Shown piece after piece: positions 1 to 5,441 of a DNA stretch of 5,441 bases. The notes beneath the pieces were generated by a model that saw only the letters and a program-made list of their open reading frames with translations, searched no databases and was not told where the DNA came from. Both the position numbers and the translations under genes were made by a program. Positions within the stretch are counted from its first letter, which is position 1; the number at the start of each line of letters is the position of its first letter. Source of the DNA: Eubacteriales bacterium (GTDB taxonomy: Bacteria > Bacillota_A > Clostridia > Lachnospirales > Lachnospiraceae); NCBI GenBank assembly GCA_030527765.1, contig JAUNAE010000259.1:1-5441 (forward strand), written 5' to 3'.

Positions 1-2528
1 AGATTCTGAATCTCCTGACTCAGACGAAGCAGGTTTTCTGAAAGGAATTCTTCCTTCTGACTTCCCTGAGACGCTGCAAGTCTGCTCTCATTCAAAAGCT
101 CTGTAAGACGAGCTTCCTCCTCTTTGCTGACTTCCAGTTCTTTCTGTTTGGTCTGAATATAATCCTGAAGTTCCTTCTCATCTTTCTCAGAATCCTGAAG
201 GACTCTGGCAATCCGATCGTGATCTTCCTGAATTTCCGACAGTTTCTGTTTCACTTCCTCCTGATCCAACCGAATCCTGGAATAACTGCTCTCCAGTTCT
301 TTCTCTTTGCCGGACAGAGCATCCATGTTCATCTTAGCTGTATTCTGCTCCACATACTGTACGCGAAGGCTCTCCTGAAGAGCGGTAATACGGTCACGCA
401 TCGTATTTCTTCTCATACGTGTCGCATCGATGGATTCCTGTACTTTCTTAACTCTTGCAGCAAGTCCGTTCACAGAACGTTCCATCTCCTCGATTTCTCT
501 TCGTCGTCCAAGGAGATTGCTGTTATTCTTGAAGGCACCACCGGTCATGGAACCACCCATGTTCAGAGATTCACCTTCAATTGTTACCATACGGAAACTG
601 TGACGGTATTTTGCCGCAATAGCAATTGCATGATCGATGTGATCCACCACAAGAATTCTTCCGAGAAGCTGTCTTACAAGACCGGAGTACTCTTCCTCCG
701 TGTGCACGAGGTCCGAAGCCAGACCGATTGCACCTTTTTCTCTCAGAGCCTCCTTGTAGGCAAACTCATTCTTCCCTTTCATATTGCTGAGGGGCAGGAA
801 TGTTGCACGACCATATCGATTCTTCTTGAGAAATTCAATCATCCGCTTCGCGGTCTGTTCATTATCTGTAACGATATTCTGAATGCTTCCTCCAAGTGCC
901 GTCTCAATGGCAATCTCATAATTCTTATCTACATGAATCAAATCCGCAACAACGCCCTTCAGTCCCGGAACCTGAGCTTTCTGCTCCATCACCCGGCGAA
1001 TGGCATTTCCATATCCGTCGTAGCGTTCCGTCATATTCCGAAGAGATTCCAGACGGGATTCTTCTCTGTGATAATTCTTCTGTGTATTATCCAGCTCACG
1101 GTTCTGTTTGGCAAGTTCTGTCTGGAGAAGATCCACATCTTTCTTAAGCTTCTCCACTTCTTCATTCATACTGCGAATCTTTGAAGTAACTTCCTGATAA
1201 ACCCGTTTTGCCTCTTCCATTCTCTGGTTCTGAAGACTCTCTTCCCCTTTGAGATGAAGAATTTTCTGACTGATCTCAGCCTTTCGAATATCAATCTGCT
1301 CCATAAGCGTATCAAAACGCTCCGCCTGACCTTTGGCAGTGGCACGGGAATTCAGGATTTCCATGATTTCTCCCTGGCCTTCCTCCACAGCCTTCGTACA
1401 ATCTGCAATCGTCTCCTGCAGACGTGCCAGTTCTTTTTCCTGAGATTCCAGATCTTTCTGTCCATTCTCCACGAGATGTTTCAAAGATTCCCGTTCTTTA
1501 CGGAACTCCTCTTTCGTCTTCTCATGTTTTGCCAGATCTTCTTCAATGGACACAAGTCGTTCTTTATAATGATCGCTGTTTCTCTCTTCAGACAGAATCT
1601 GCTCACGCATAACATCCATCTGACCGGAAAGCTGCTGTTTTTGAAGTGCCTGCTGCTGACTCTGCTCACGATCCTTCTCCATCCGGTCGTTCAACTCTGT
1701 AAGTTCCTGTTCCAGATGATCATATTCCTCTTTTGTCTTATCGTAGGCAGTTCTCGTCTCTGCAAGTTCCTGCTTCGCCGTCGTCAGCTTTTCATCCAGC
1801 TCCTTCAGAATTTTGGTGCTTCTCTCATGTTCCAGAAGGAACAGGTTCACATCCATTTCCTTCAGCTGGTCTCTTTTGGCAAGATACAGCTTTGCCGTCT
1901 CACTCTGGCGTTCCAGAGGTTCCAGCTGTCTTGTAAGCTCACTTAAAATATCTGTGACACGGACCAGATTCGCCTGCTCCTCTTCCAGCTTCTTCAAAGT
2001 AGCAGTTTTTCTTCGTTTGAATTTTACAATTCCTGCTGCTTCGTCAAAAAGCTCCCTGCGCTCTTCCGCTTTGCCGCTTAAGATTTTGTCAATCTGACCC
2101 TGTCCGATAATGGAATATCCTTCTTTACCGATACCCGTGTCATAAAACATCTCATTAATATCTTTCAGACGGCAGGAACTTCCATTCAGCAGATACTCAC
2201 TTTCTCCGGAACGATACAGTCTTCTTGTAACCGTCACTTCCTGATAATCCACCGGCAGTTTTCTGTCGGAATTGTCCAATGTGATGGCAACAGAAGCAAA
2301 GCTTAGAGGTTTTCTGGCTTCTGTACCGGAAAAGATAACATCCTGCATGTTACCACCCCTAAGCTGTTTTGCACTCTGCTCACCCAGAACCCACCGGACC
2401 GCATCAGCGACATTACTTTTGCCGCTGCCGTTCGGTCCGACGATTCCGGTGATACCGTTCTGAAATTCGAAGTTGATTTTTTGCGCAAAAGATTTGAATC
2501 CATGCACTTCGATATTTTTTAAATACAT
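1..2528 (-). CDS. smc: Chromosome segregation/condensation protein SMC, C-terminus cut by window edge
   Basis: This is the ATPase subunit of the bacterial SMC-ScpAB condensin, which binds and compacts DNA and helps separate replicated origins. The frame is open from ATG 2528-2526 to the left edge: 842 codons without a stop, about 70% of the usual ~1,180 residues. The N-terminal head has Walker A GPNGSGKS at residues 31-38 (Lys37), followed by the conserved WVLGEQSA and LRGG stretch. The Q-loop region GQGQIDKIL starts at 142 and is followed by FDEAAGI. A long Glu/Lys/Gln-rich coiled coil runs from about 170 to 500. The hinge (about 503-665) starts near YDGYGNAIRRVMEQ and ends with the glycine-rich GGSMTGG at 658-664. 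The return coiled coil then leaves the window. The signature motif, Walker B and C-terminal head lie outside. The start follows the rnc stop by one base, so smc is the distal gene of the plsX operon here. The truncation is an edge effect, not a broken gene. Confidence 0.97.
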   Translation of the reverse strand, partial: MYLKNIEVHGFKSFAQKINFEFQNGITGIVGPNGSGKSNVADAVRWVLGEQSAKQLRGGNMQDVIFSGTEARKPLSFASVAITLDNSDRKLPVDYQEVTVTRRLYRSGESEYLLNGSSCRLKDINEMFYDTGIGKEGYSIIGQGQIDKILSGKAEERRELFDEAAGIVKFKRRKTATLKKLEEEQANLVRVTDILSELTRQLEPLERQSETAKLYLAKRDQLKEMDVNLFLLEHERSTKILKELDEKLTTAKQELAETRTAYDKTKEEYDHLEQELTELNDRMEKDREQSQQQALQKQQLSGQMDVMREQILSEERNSDHYKERLVSIEEDLAKHEKTKEEFRKERESLKHLVENGQKDLESQEKELARLQETIADCTKAVEEGQGEIMEILNSRATAKGQAERFDTLMEQIDIRKAEISQKILHLKGEESLQNQRMEEAKRVYQEVTSKIRSMNEEVEKLKKDVDLLQTELAKQNRELDNTQKNYHREESRLESLRNMTERYDGYGNAIRRVMEQKAQVPGLKGVVADLIHVDKNYEIAIETALGGSIQNIVTDNEQTAKRMIEFLKKNRYGRATFLPLSNMKGKNEFAYKEALREKGAIGLASDLVHTEEEYSGLVRQLLGRILVVDHIDHAIAIAAKYRHSFRMVTIEGESLNMGGSMTGGAFKNNSNLLGRRREIEEMERSVNGLAARVKKVQESIDATRMRRNTMRDRITALQESLRVQYVEQNTAKMNMDALSGKEKELESSYSRIRLDQEEVKQKLSEIQEDHDRIARVLQDSEKDEKELQDYIQTKQKELEVSKEEEARLTELLNESRLAASQGSQKEEFLSENLLRLSQEIQN

Positions 2529-2529
2529 A

Positions 2530-3219
2530 CTACTCCTGCTTTTTCAGCTCTTGTATTGCCTGGTATGCTGCCTGCTGCTCTGCCGCCTTCTTTGTATGTC
2601 CCACACCACGGCCAAGTTCTTCTCCATTCACGGAAACTCCGATGGTGAAGCGTTTGTTGTGATCCGGTCCTTCCTCGCAAAGAAGCTTATACTCTACCAG
2701 TTGACTTCCTCTTCCCTGTACCAGTTCCTGAAGAATCGTCTTGCTGTCAAAAAACAGCTGTTTATTCTCCATGTCATTCAAAATATAATTCAAAATGAAG
2801 GTGCGGGCGCATTCAAATCCGCCATCCAGATAAATTGCGCCAATCAGTGCCTCCGTCGCATCAGATACGATAGAATCCCGATCTCTGCCGCCGGTCTGTT
2901 CCTCTCCTTTTCCAAGAAGAAGATACTGCGGAAGCTCAATCTCTCTTGCACAATATGCAAGACTCGGCTCGCAAACCATACTTGCACGTTTTTTTGTCAA
3001 CGCACCCTCCGGAAGATCCGGGAACTTTCTGTAAAGAAATTCACTGCTTACAAGTTCCAGCACCGCATCTCCCAAAAACTCCAGTCTTTCGTTACTTCCT
3101 GATTTTCCCAGACGTTTTTCATTAGCATAAGAACTGTGAGTCATCGCGTGTCTGAGAAGTGTTTTATCTCGAAACTTATAATTCATCACATTTTCCAGGT
3201 TATCCAGGTTTCTATACAT
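2530..3219 (-). CDS. rnc: Ribonuclease III
   Basis: This is the double-strand-specific endoribonuclease that matures rRNA precursors and cleaves structured mRNAs and antisense duplexes, acting as a homodimer with Mg2+. It has 229 residues, normal for the family. The N-terminal nuclease domain carries the signature NERLEFLGD at 43-51. By alignment with E. coli RNase III (E38, E41, D45, D114, E117), the equivalent residues here are E44, E47, D51, D120 and E123, the last two in SDATEALIGAIYLDGG. The double-stranded-RNA-binding domain covers about 157-226, from SKTILQELVQGRG to the helix with HTKKAAEQQAA. All expected catalytic residues are present. The ATG at 3219 is one base after the acpP stop and has a well spaced ribosome binding site; the next Met (residue 12) would cut into the first helix. 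The gene sits between acpP and smc, as in many Firmicutes. Confidence 0.97.
   Translation of the reverse strand: MYRNLDNLENVMNYKFRDKTLLRHAMTHSSYANEKRLGKSGSNERLEFLGDAVLELVSSEFLYRKFPDLPEGALTKKRASMVCEPSLAYCAREIELPQYLLLGKGEEQTGGRDRDSIVSDATEALIGAIYLDGGFECARTFILNYILNDMENKQLFFDSKTILQELVQGRGSQLVEYKLLCEEGPDHNKRFTIGVSVNGEELGRGVGHTKKAAEQQAAYQAIQELKKQE
2533..2537 (-). promoter_or_regulatory. Ribosome binding site of smc, inside the rnc 3' end
   Basis: The minus strand reads AGGAG four bases before the smc ATG. The motif lies in the last codons of rnc (Gln-Glu-stop). This is slightly closer than the usual 5-9 base spacing but is the only candidate, and it supports the ATG at 2528 as start. Its position implies that rnc translation passes over it, which favours translational coupling. 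Confidence 0.7.
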
Positions 3220-3220
3220 T

Positions 3221-3487
3221 TTATGCCTTCTTTCCAGGTTTTACCTGCTTATTTTTGTAACCCGTCCGCATCTGGATTGCTTCAACTGCATCATGGACCG
3301 TCAGAATTCGTTCTGCCGCTTCCTGATCGATTTCAATATCATATTCCCCTTCTATCTCAATCATCATTTCAAAAAGATCCAGTGAATTTGCTCCAAGGTC
3401 CTCTACAAAGGCCATGTTTTCTTTGACCGATGATGGTTCTATCTGAAGTATTTTCCCAATGATCTTCTGCAGTTTCAACAATTCCAT
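3221..3487 (-). CDS. acpP: Acyl carrier protein
   Basis: This is the cytoplasmic carrier that holds acyl chains on a 4'-phosphopantetheine arm for fatty acid and phospholipid synthesis. With the ATG at 3487 it has 88 residues, against about 75-80 for typical ACPs. The Pfam-type four-helix carrier fold is recognisable: a first helix MELLKLQKIIGKIL, then the attachment motif DLGANSLDLFEMM with the modified Ser at residue 35, then an acidic recognition helix and TVHDAVEAI near 63-71. Two oddities are Asn34 where most ACPs have Asp (DSL), and a basic tail KNKQVKPGKKA at 78-88 on an otherwise acidic protein. The frame stays open upstream to a GTG at 3511, but that codon has no ribosome binding site, while AGGGGGTG lies six bases before the ATG at 3487. 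The position directly after plsX argues for a lipid-synthesis role. A carrier for another pathway is possible, since fabD/fabG are not next to it. Confidence 0.93.
   Translation of the reverse strand: MELLKLQKIIGKILQIEPSSVKENMAFVEDLGANSLDLFEMMIEIEGEYDIEIDQEAAERILTVHDAVEAIQMRTGYKNKQVKPGKKA
3226..3231 (-). promoter_or_regulatory. Ribosome binding site of rnc, inside the acpP 3' end
   Basis: The minus strand reads AGAAGG six bases before the rnc ATG. It lies in the codons for the last Lys-Lys-Ala of acpP, so the basic tail of the carrier protein and the rnc initiation signal share sequence. It fixes the rnc start at 3219. Confidence 0.75.
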
Positions 3488-3582
3488 ATCGGACACCCCC
3501 TGTTTTGACACAAGACATCAACTGGTGACGAATTCCTCATGTCGATCATTACATTCATAGTCAGTCACTGCACTGCCTGGTT
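3488..3582 (-). other. 95-bp spacer between plsX and acpP
   Basis: This is the longest gap between genes in the window. Its downstream end holds the acpP ribosome binding site. Near the plsX end there is a short tandem CAGTG-CAGTG (3566-3575). The best complementary pairs I found are only 5 bp long (for example GTGAC with GTCAC, and GACAT with ATGTC), too weak to call a terminator or riboswitch. A TGTAAT resembles a -10 box but has no acceptable -35 at 16-18 bp. No gene is supported here. Confidence 0.6.
3494..3501 (-). promoter_or_regulatory. Ribosome binding site that decides the acpP start
   Basis: The minus strand reads AGGGGGTG, one mismatch from AGGAGGTG, six bases before the ATG at 3487-3485. 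The longer frame starting with GTG at 3511 would place this motif inside the coding sequence and has no such motif upstream of itself. The ATG is therefore preferred. Confidence 0.75.
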
Positions 3583-4590
3583 TTATTCCATGATCTTTTC
3601 TGCAATTTTCTCGTTGATTTTCTGTTCTTTGAACATTGCACACTGGAAAATTGTATTTCTGATCTCTCCGGCCTTGGCACTGCCATGGCTCTTTACAACC
3701 AGACCTTTAAGCCCCAGAAGCGGCGCACCGCCATATTCGCTGGCATCATAATTCTTCAGAGTCTTTTTGAGGGCCGGCTTAATAAGAAGTCCTCCGATTT
3801 TGCTCCGAAGATTTGTCATAATGCTCTGCTTCACAACACCCATAAGGGCCTTATTGACACCTTCATACATTTTAAGAATGACATTGCCTACAAAGGCTTC
3901 ACAGACAATGACATCTGCATAGCCAAAAGGAATCTCTCTCGCTTCAATGCTTCCGATGAAATTAATGCCCGGGCATTCCTTCAGCAACGGGAAGGTCTCT
4001 TTGACAAGTGCATTTCCCTTCTCCTCCTCTGCACCATTGTTTACAATGGCAACACGAGGGTTCTTTATTCCAACAACACTCTCCATATAAATGGATCCCA
4101 TTTTTGCGAACTGCACAAGGTGAGATGCTCTCGCATCCACATTGGCACCACAGTCAATGAGAAGAGAAACTCCCTTTGTCGTAGGAATCAACGGCGCAAG
4201 AGGAGGGCGTTCCACCCCTTTGATGCGGCCTACGATCACCTGCCCTCCTGCGAGAACGGCACCGGTACTGCCCGAAGAAACAAAAGCATCTGCTTCCTGA
4301 TTCTTAACCATCTTGAGACCTACAACAATGGAAGAATCTTTTTTCTTGCGAATTGCAAGAACCGGAGGTTCTGCCATCTCAATGATCTCTGTGGTAGGAA
4401 CAAGTTCAATCTGCTCCTTTGGATAATCCGGATATTTTGCCAGTTCTTCTTTGACAAGGTTTTCCGTACCTGTCAAAAAAACTTTAATATCTTTGCGTTC
4501 TGTCACAGCCTGAACAACACCCTTCACAATTTCTCCGGGTGCATTATCACCGCCCATGGCATCCACAACTACTTTTGTTAATTCGGCCAT
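3583..4590 (-). CDS. plsX: Phosphate acyltransferase PlsX (acyl-ACP:phosphate transacylase)
   Basis: PlsX converts acyl-ACP and inorganic phosphate to acyl-phosphate, which PlsY uses to acylate glycerol-3-phosphate in the first step of phospholipid synthesis. It is a soluble enzyme that associates peripherally with the membrane. With the ATG at 4590 it has 335 residues, close to the ~333 of Bacillus subtilis PlsX. Family motifs appear in order: VVVDAMGGDNAP at 7-18, SSGSTGAVLAGG at 105-116, LLIDCGANVDA at 143-152, NNGAEEEKGN at 184-193, EAFVGNVILK at 231-240, YGGAPLLGL at 286-294 and KSHGSA at 300-305. The open frame extends nine codons upstream to a GTG at 4617, but a consensus AGGAGGT sits six bases before the ATG and the N-terminus then aligns with the family. 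It is the first gene after a likely promoter and lies upstream of acpP, its substrate carrier. No FapR-like operator was recognised upstream. Confidence 0.97.
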   Translation of the reverse strand: MAELTKVVVDAMGGDNAPGEIVKGVVQAVTERKDIKVFLTGTENLVKEELAKYPDYPKEQIELVPTTEIIEMAEPPVLAIRKKKDSSIVVGLKMVKNQEADAFVSSGSTGAVLAGGQVIVGRIKGVERPPLAPLIPTTKGVSLLIDCGANVDARASHLVQFAKMGSIYMESVVGIKNPRVAIVNNGAEEEKGNALVKETFPLLKECPGINFIGSIEAREIPFGYADVIVCEAFVGNVILKMYEGVNKALMGVVKQSIMTNLRSKIGGLLIKPALKKTLKNYDASEYGGAPLLGLKGLVVKSHGSAKAGEIRNTIFQCAMFKEQKINEKIAEKIME

Positions 4591-4596
4591 CTCATT

Positions 4597-4603
4597 ACCT
4601 CCT
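4597..4603 (-). promoter_or_regulatory. Consensus ribosome binding site that decides the plsX start
   Basis: The minus strand reads AGGAGGT, a full Shine-Dalgarno match, six bases before the ATG at 4590-4588. It would lie inside the coding region if the GTG at 4617 were used, so the shorter 335-residue protein is preferred. Confidence 0.85.
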
Positions 4604-4621
4604 GCCGTTTCCGTCACGTTG

Positions 4622-4637
4622 CTATCATATTATCATA
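4622..4637 (-). repeat. Tandem 8-bp repeat TATGATAA-TATGATAG in the plsX promoter region
   Basis: Two adjacent octamers differ only in their last base. The first contains the predicted -10 hexamer. The second repeats TATGAT 8 bp downstream, but the position 17 bp upstream of it (CAAAAA) is a poor -35, so the first copy is the better -10. The repeat could be a slippage product or a protein site; the sequence alone does not say which. Confidence 0.5.
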
Positions 4638-4660
4638 CTACTTATCTTTTTGTTTTTCAA
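4632..4660 (-). promoter_or_regulatory. Predicted sigma-A-type promoter for plsX-acpP-rnc-smc
   Basis: On the minus strand, TTGAAA (4660-4655, 5 of 6 to TTGACA) is followed after exactly 17 bases by TATGAT (4637-4632, 5 of 6 to TATAAT). The -35 lies in the last codons of the ABC-F gene and the -10 begins right after its TAG stop. Transcription would start near 4625, giving a leader of about 35 bases that contains the plsX ribosome binding site. The AT-rich Lys codons raise the chance of a coincidental match, but the spacing and placement are good. Confidence 0.55.
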
Positions 4661-5441
4661 TCTGTTCCGCAAGATCATTCAAATACACCCAGCGATCCAT
4701 CTTTTCTTCCAGGTGTGCTTCTGCCTCTTCCTTTTCCTTCACAATCTCCTGCAGGCGAAGAGAATTGGTGGCAAAGGTCTGCATATCCTGTTCCAGAGAG
4801 GCAATTCGATCTTCCAGTTTGGCAATATCTTCATCGATAGTTTCGAATTCTCTCTGTTCTTTATATGAAAACTTCAGTTTCTGTTTCTGATCTGCTTTCC
4901 AGTTTTTTCCGGAAGATTTATTTTCGGTCTTCGGCTCATTTTTTGCCTCAGACTTTCCATTCCAATCTCCATCATCCCCCTGGGCAGCCTTCAATTTTTC
5001 CCGGTAATCTGTGTAACCTCCTTCATAAGGAACCATTTCTCCCTCTTCAAAGGCAAAAATGCGGTCTGCCACATTGTCCAGGAAATATCGGTCATGGGAT
5101 ACCGCTACAACAATTCCCACAAAGGACTGAAGATAATCCTCCAGAATGGTCAGCGTCGGAATATCCAGATCATTGCTCGGCTCATCAAGCAGAAGCACAT
5201 TCGGCGCTTCCATGAGCGTCTTCAGAAGATACAGACGTCGTTTCTCTCCTCCGGAAAGCTTCGAAAGAGGTGTGTACTGCATTGCCGGGTCAAAAAGGAA
5301 TCGCTCCAGCATCATAGAGGCACTGATTTTTCCATCTTTGGTCTGGATAAACTCTGCCACGTCCCGGATATAATCAATCACTCGCTCATTGCCGCTCATG
5401 TCCGGAACTTCCTGAGCAAAATAGGACATGCGAATGGTTTC
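4638..5441 (-). CDS. ABC-F family ATPase, Uup/YfmR type, N-terminal part beyond the right edge
   Basis: ABC-F proteins have two ATPase domains in one chain and no membrane part; they bind the ribosomal E site and relieve stalled or misfolded elongation states. Only the last 267 residues are here. The frame is still open at 5441, so the first ATPase domain, the linker and the second Walker A are missing. Numbering from the edge, the second domain shows the signature LSGGEKRRL at 62-70, Walker B VLLLDEPSNDLDI at 82-94 with catalytic Glu87, and the switch His116 in AVSHDRYFLDN. A polar, Lys-rich linker (about 155-190) leads into FSYKEQREFE and a coiled-coil hairpin (about 191-265), the extra C-terminal domain typical of Uup and YfmR. 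The usual DEPTN is DEPSN here, a mild change. An antibiotic-resistance ABC-F is less likely given this tail. It ends 47 bp before plsX with no visible terminator between them. Confidence 0.9.
   Translation of the reverse strand, partial: ETIRMSYFAQEVPDMSGNERVIDYIRDVAEFIQTKDGKISASMMLERFLFDPAMQYTPLSKLSGGEKRRLYLLKTLMEAPNVLLLDEPSNDLDIPTLTILEDYLQSFVGIVVAVSHDRYFLDNVADRIFAFEEGEMVPYEGGYTDYREKLKAAQGDDGDWNGKSEAKNEPKTENKSSGKNWKADQKQKLKFSYKEQREFETIDEDIAKLEDRIASLEQDMQTFATNSLRLQEIVKEKEEAEAHLEEKMDRWVYLNDLAEQIEKQKDK

Noticed and set aside
219..1184. Long plus-strand open frame of 321 codons, with another of 230 codons at 1254-1946
   Set aside because: Both lie in exact antisense register to smc. Because smc here lacks in-frame TTA, CTA and TCA codons over these spans, the opposite strand stays open by chance. 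The predicted products are Leu/Phe/His-rich with no recognisable domain, while the minus strand encodes a clear SMC.
1..2528. Truncated or pseudogene smc
   Set aside because: The frame is open to the window edge with all expected head and hinge motifs intact; the missing C-terminus is due to the window boundary.
2473..3102. Plus-strand open frame of 209 codons opposite rnc and the smc start
   Set aside because: It is antisense to RNase III, crosses the rnc-smc junction, has no family resemblance and no convincing ribosome binding site.
3488..3511. GTG at 3511 as the acpP start, giving 96 residues
   Set aside because: There is no ribosome binding site before it, while AGGGGGTG is placed correctly for the ATG at 3487. 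The shorter form also starts at the normal first helix.
3475..3558. Possible 27-residue upstream open frame on the minus strand, starting in the plsX-acpP gap and overlapping the acpP start
   Set aside because: No Shine-Dalgarno motif precedes its ATG and the product has no recognisable features. It would matter only if ribosome profiling showed occupancy.
3685..4581. Plus-strand open frame of 298 codons opposite plsX
   Set aside because: It overlaps plsX almost entirely; the product has no recognisable motif and is rich in His, Asn, Cys and Arg. plsX motifs on the other strand are unambiguous.
4591..4617. GTG at 4617 as the plsX start, giving 344 residues
   Set aside because: The consensus AGGAGGT lies downstream of this codon and six bases before the ATG at 4590; the extra nine residues do not belong to the conserved PlsX N-terminus.
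4591..4637. Rho-independent terminator between the ABC-F gene and plsX
   Set aside because: I found no GC-rich inverted repeat followed by a T-run on the minus strand; the spacer is occupied by the promoter-like boxes and the ribosome binding site.

Overview
The window is one uninterrupted run of minus-strand housekeeping genes. It looks like chromosomal DNA from a low-to-moderate GC Firmicute of class Clostridia, most likely Lachnospiraceae. That assignment rests on protein character (an SMC with a Bacillus-like head, a Uup/YfmR-type ABC-F protein) and on the gene order plsX-acpP-rnc-smc without fabD/fabG between plsX and acpP, an arrangement familiar from clostridia. No rRNA or marker gene is present, so the family is an inference.

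In transcription order (right to left) the layout is: the C-terminal part of an ABC-F translation ATPase (4638-5441, entering from beyond the right edge); a 47-bp spacer holding a good sigma-A-like promoter and a consensus ribosome binding site; plsX (3583-4590); a 95-bp spacer; acpP (3221-3487); rnc (2530-3219); and smc (1-2528, running off the left edge). The junctions acpP-rnc and rnc-smc are each one base, with the downstream ribosome binding site embedded in the end of the upstream gene. No gene-free stretch exceeds about 100 bp.

Functionally, PlsX makes acyl-phosphate from acyl-ACP for phospholipid synthesis and AcpP is the acyl carrier it draws on. RNase III processes double-stranded RNA, and SMC organises and helps segregate the chromosome. 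The operon therefore links membrane growth, RNA maturation and chromosome segregation, as the related plsX-to-smc clusters do in other Firmicutes. The ABC-F protein acts on the ribosome and is probably a separate or read-through upstream unit.

For plsX and acpP the longest open frames begin at upstream GTG codons, but the Shine-Dalgarno positions and family alignment favour internal ATG starts; these are used here. I see no mobile element, RNA gene, CRISPR array or novel system. The points worth a second look are the promoter with a tandem 8-bp repeat at its -10, an ACP with Asn before the modified Ser and a basic tail, the ABC-F neighbour, and the 95-bp gap before acpP.
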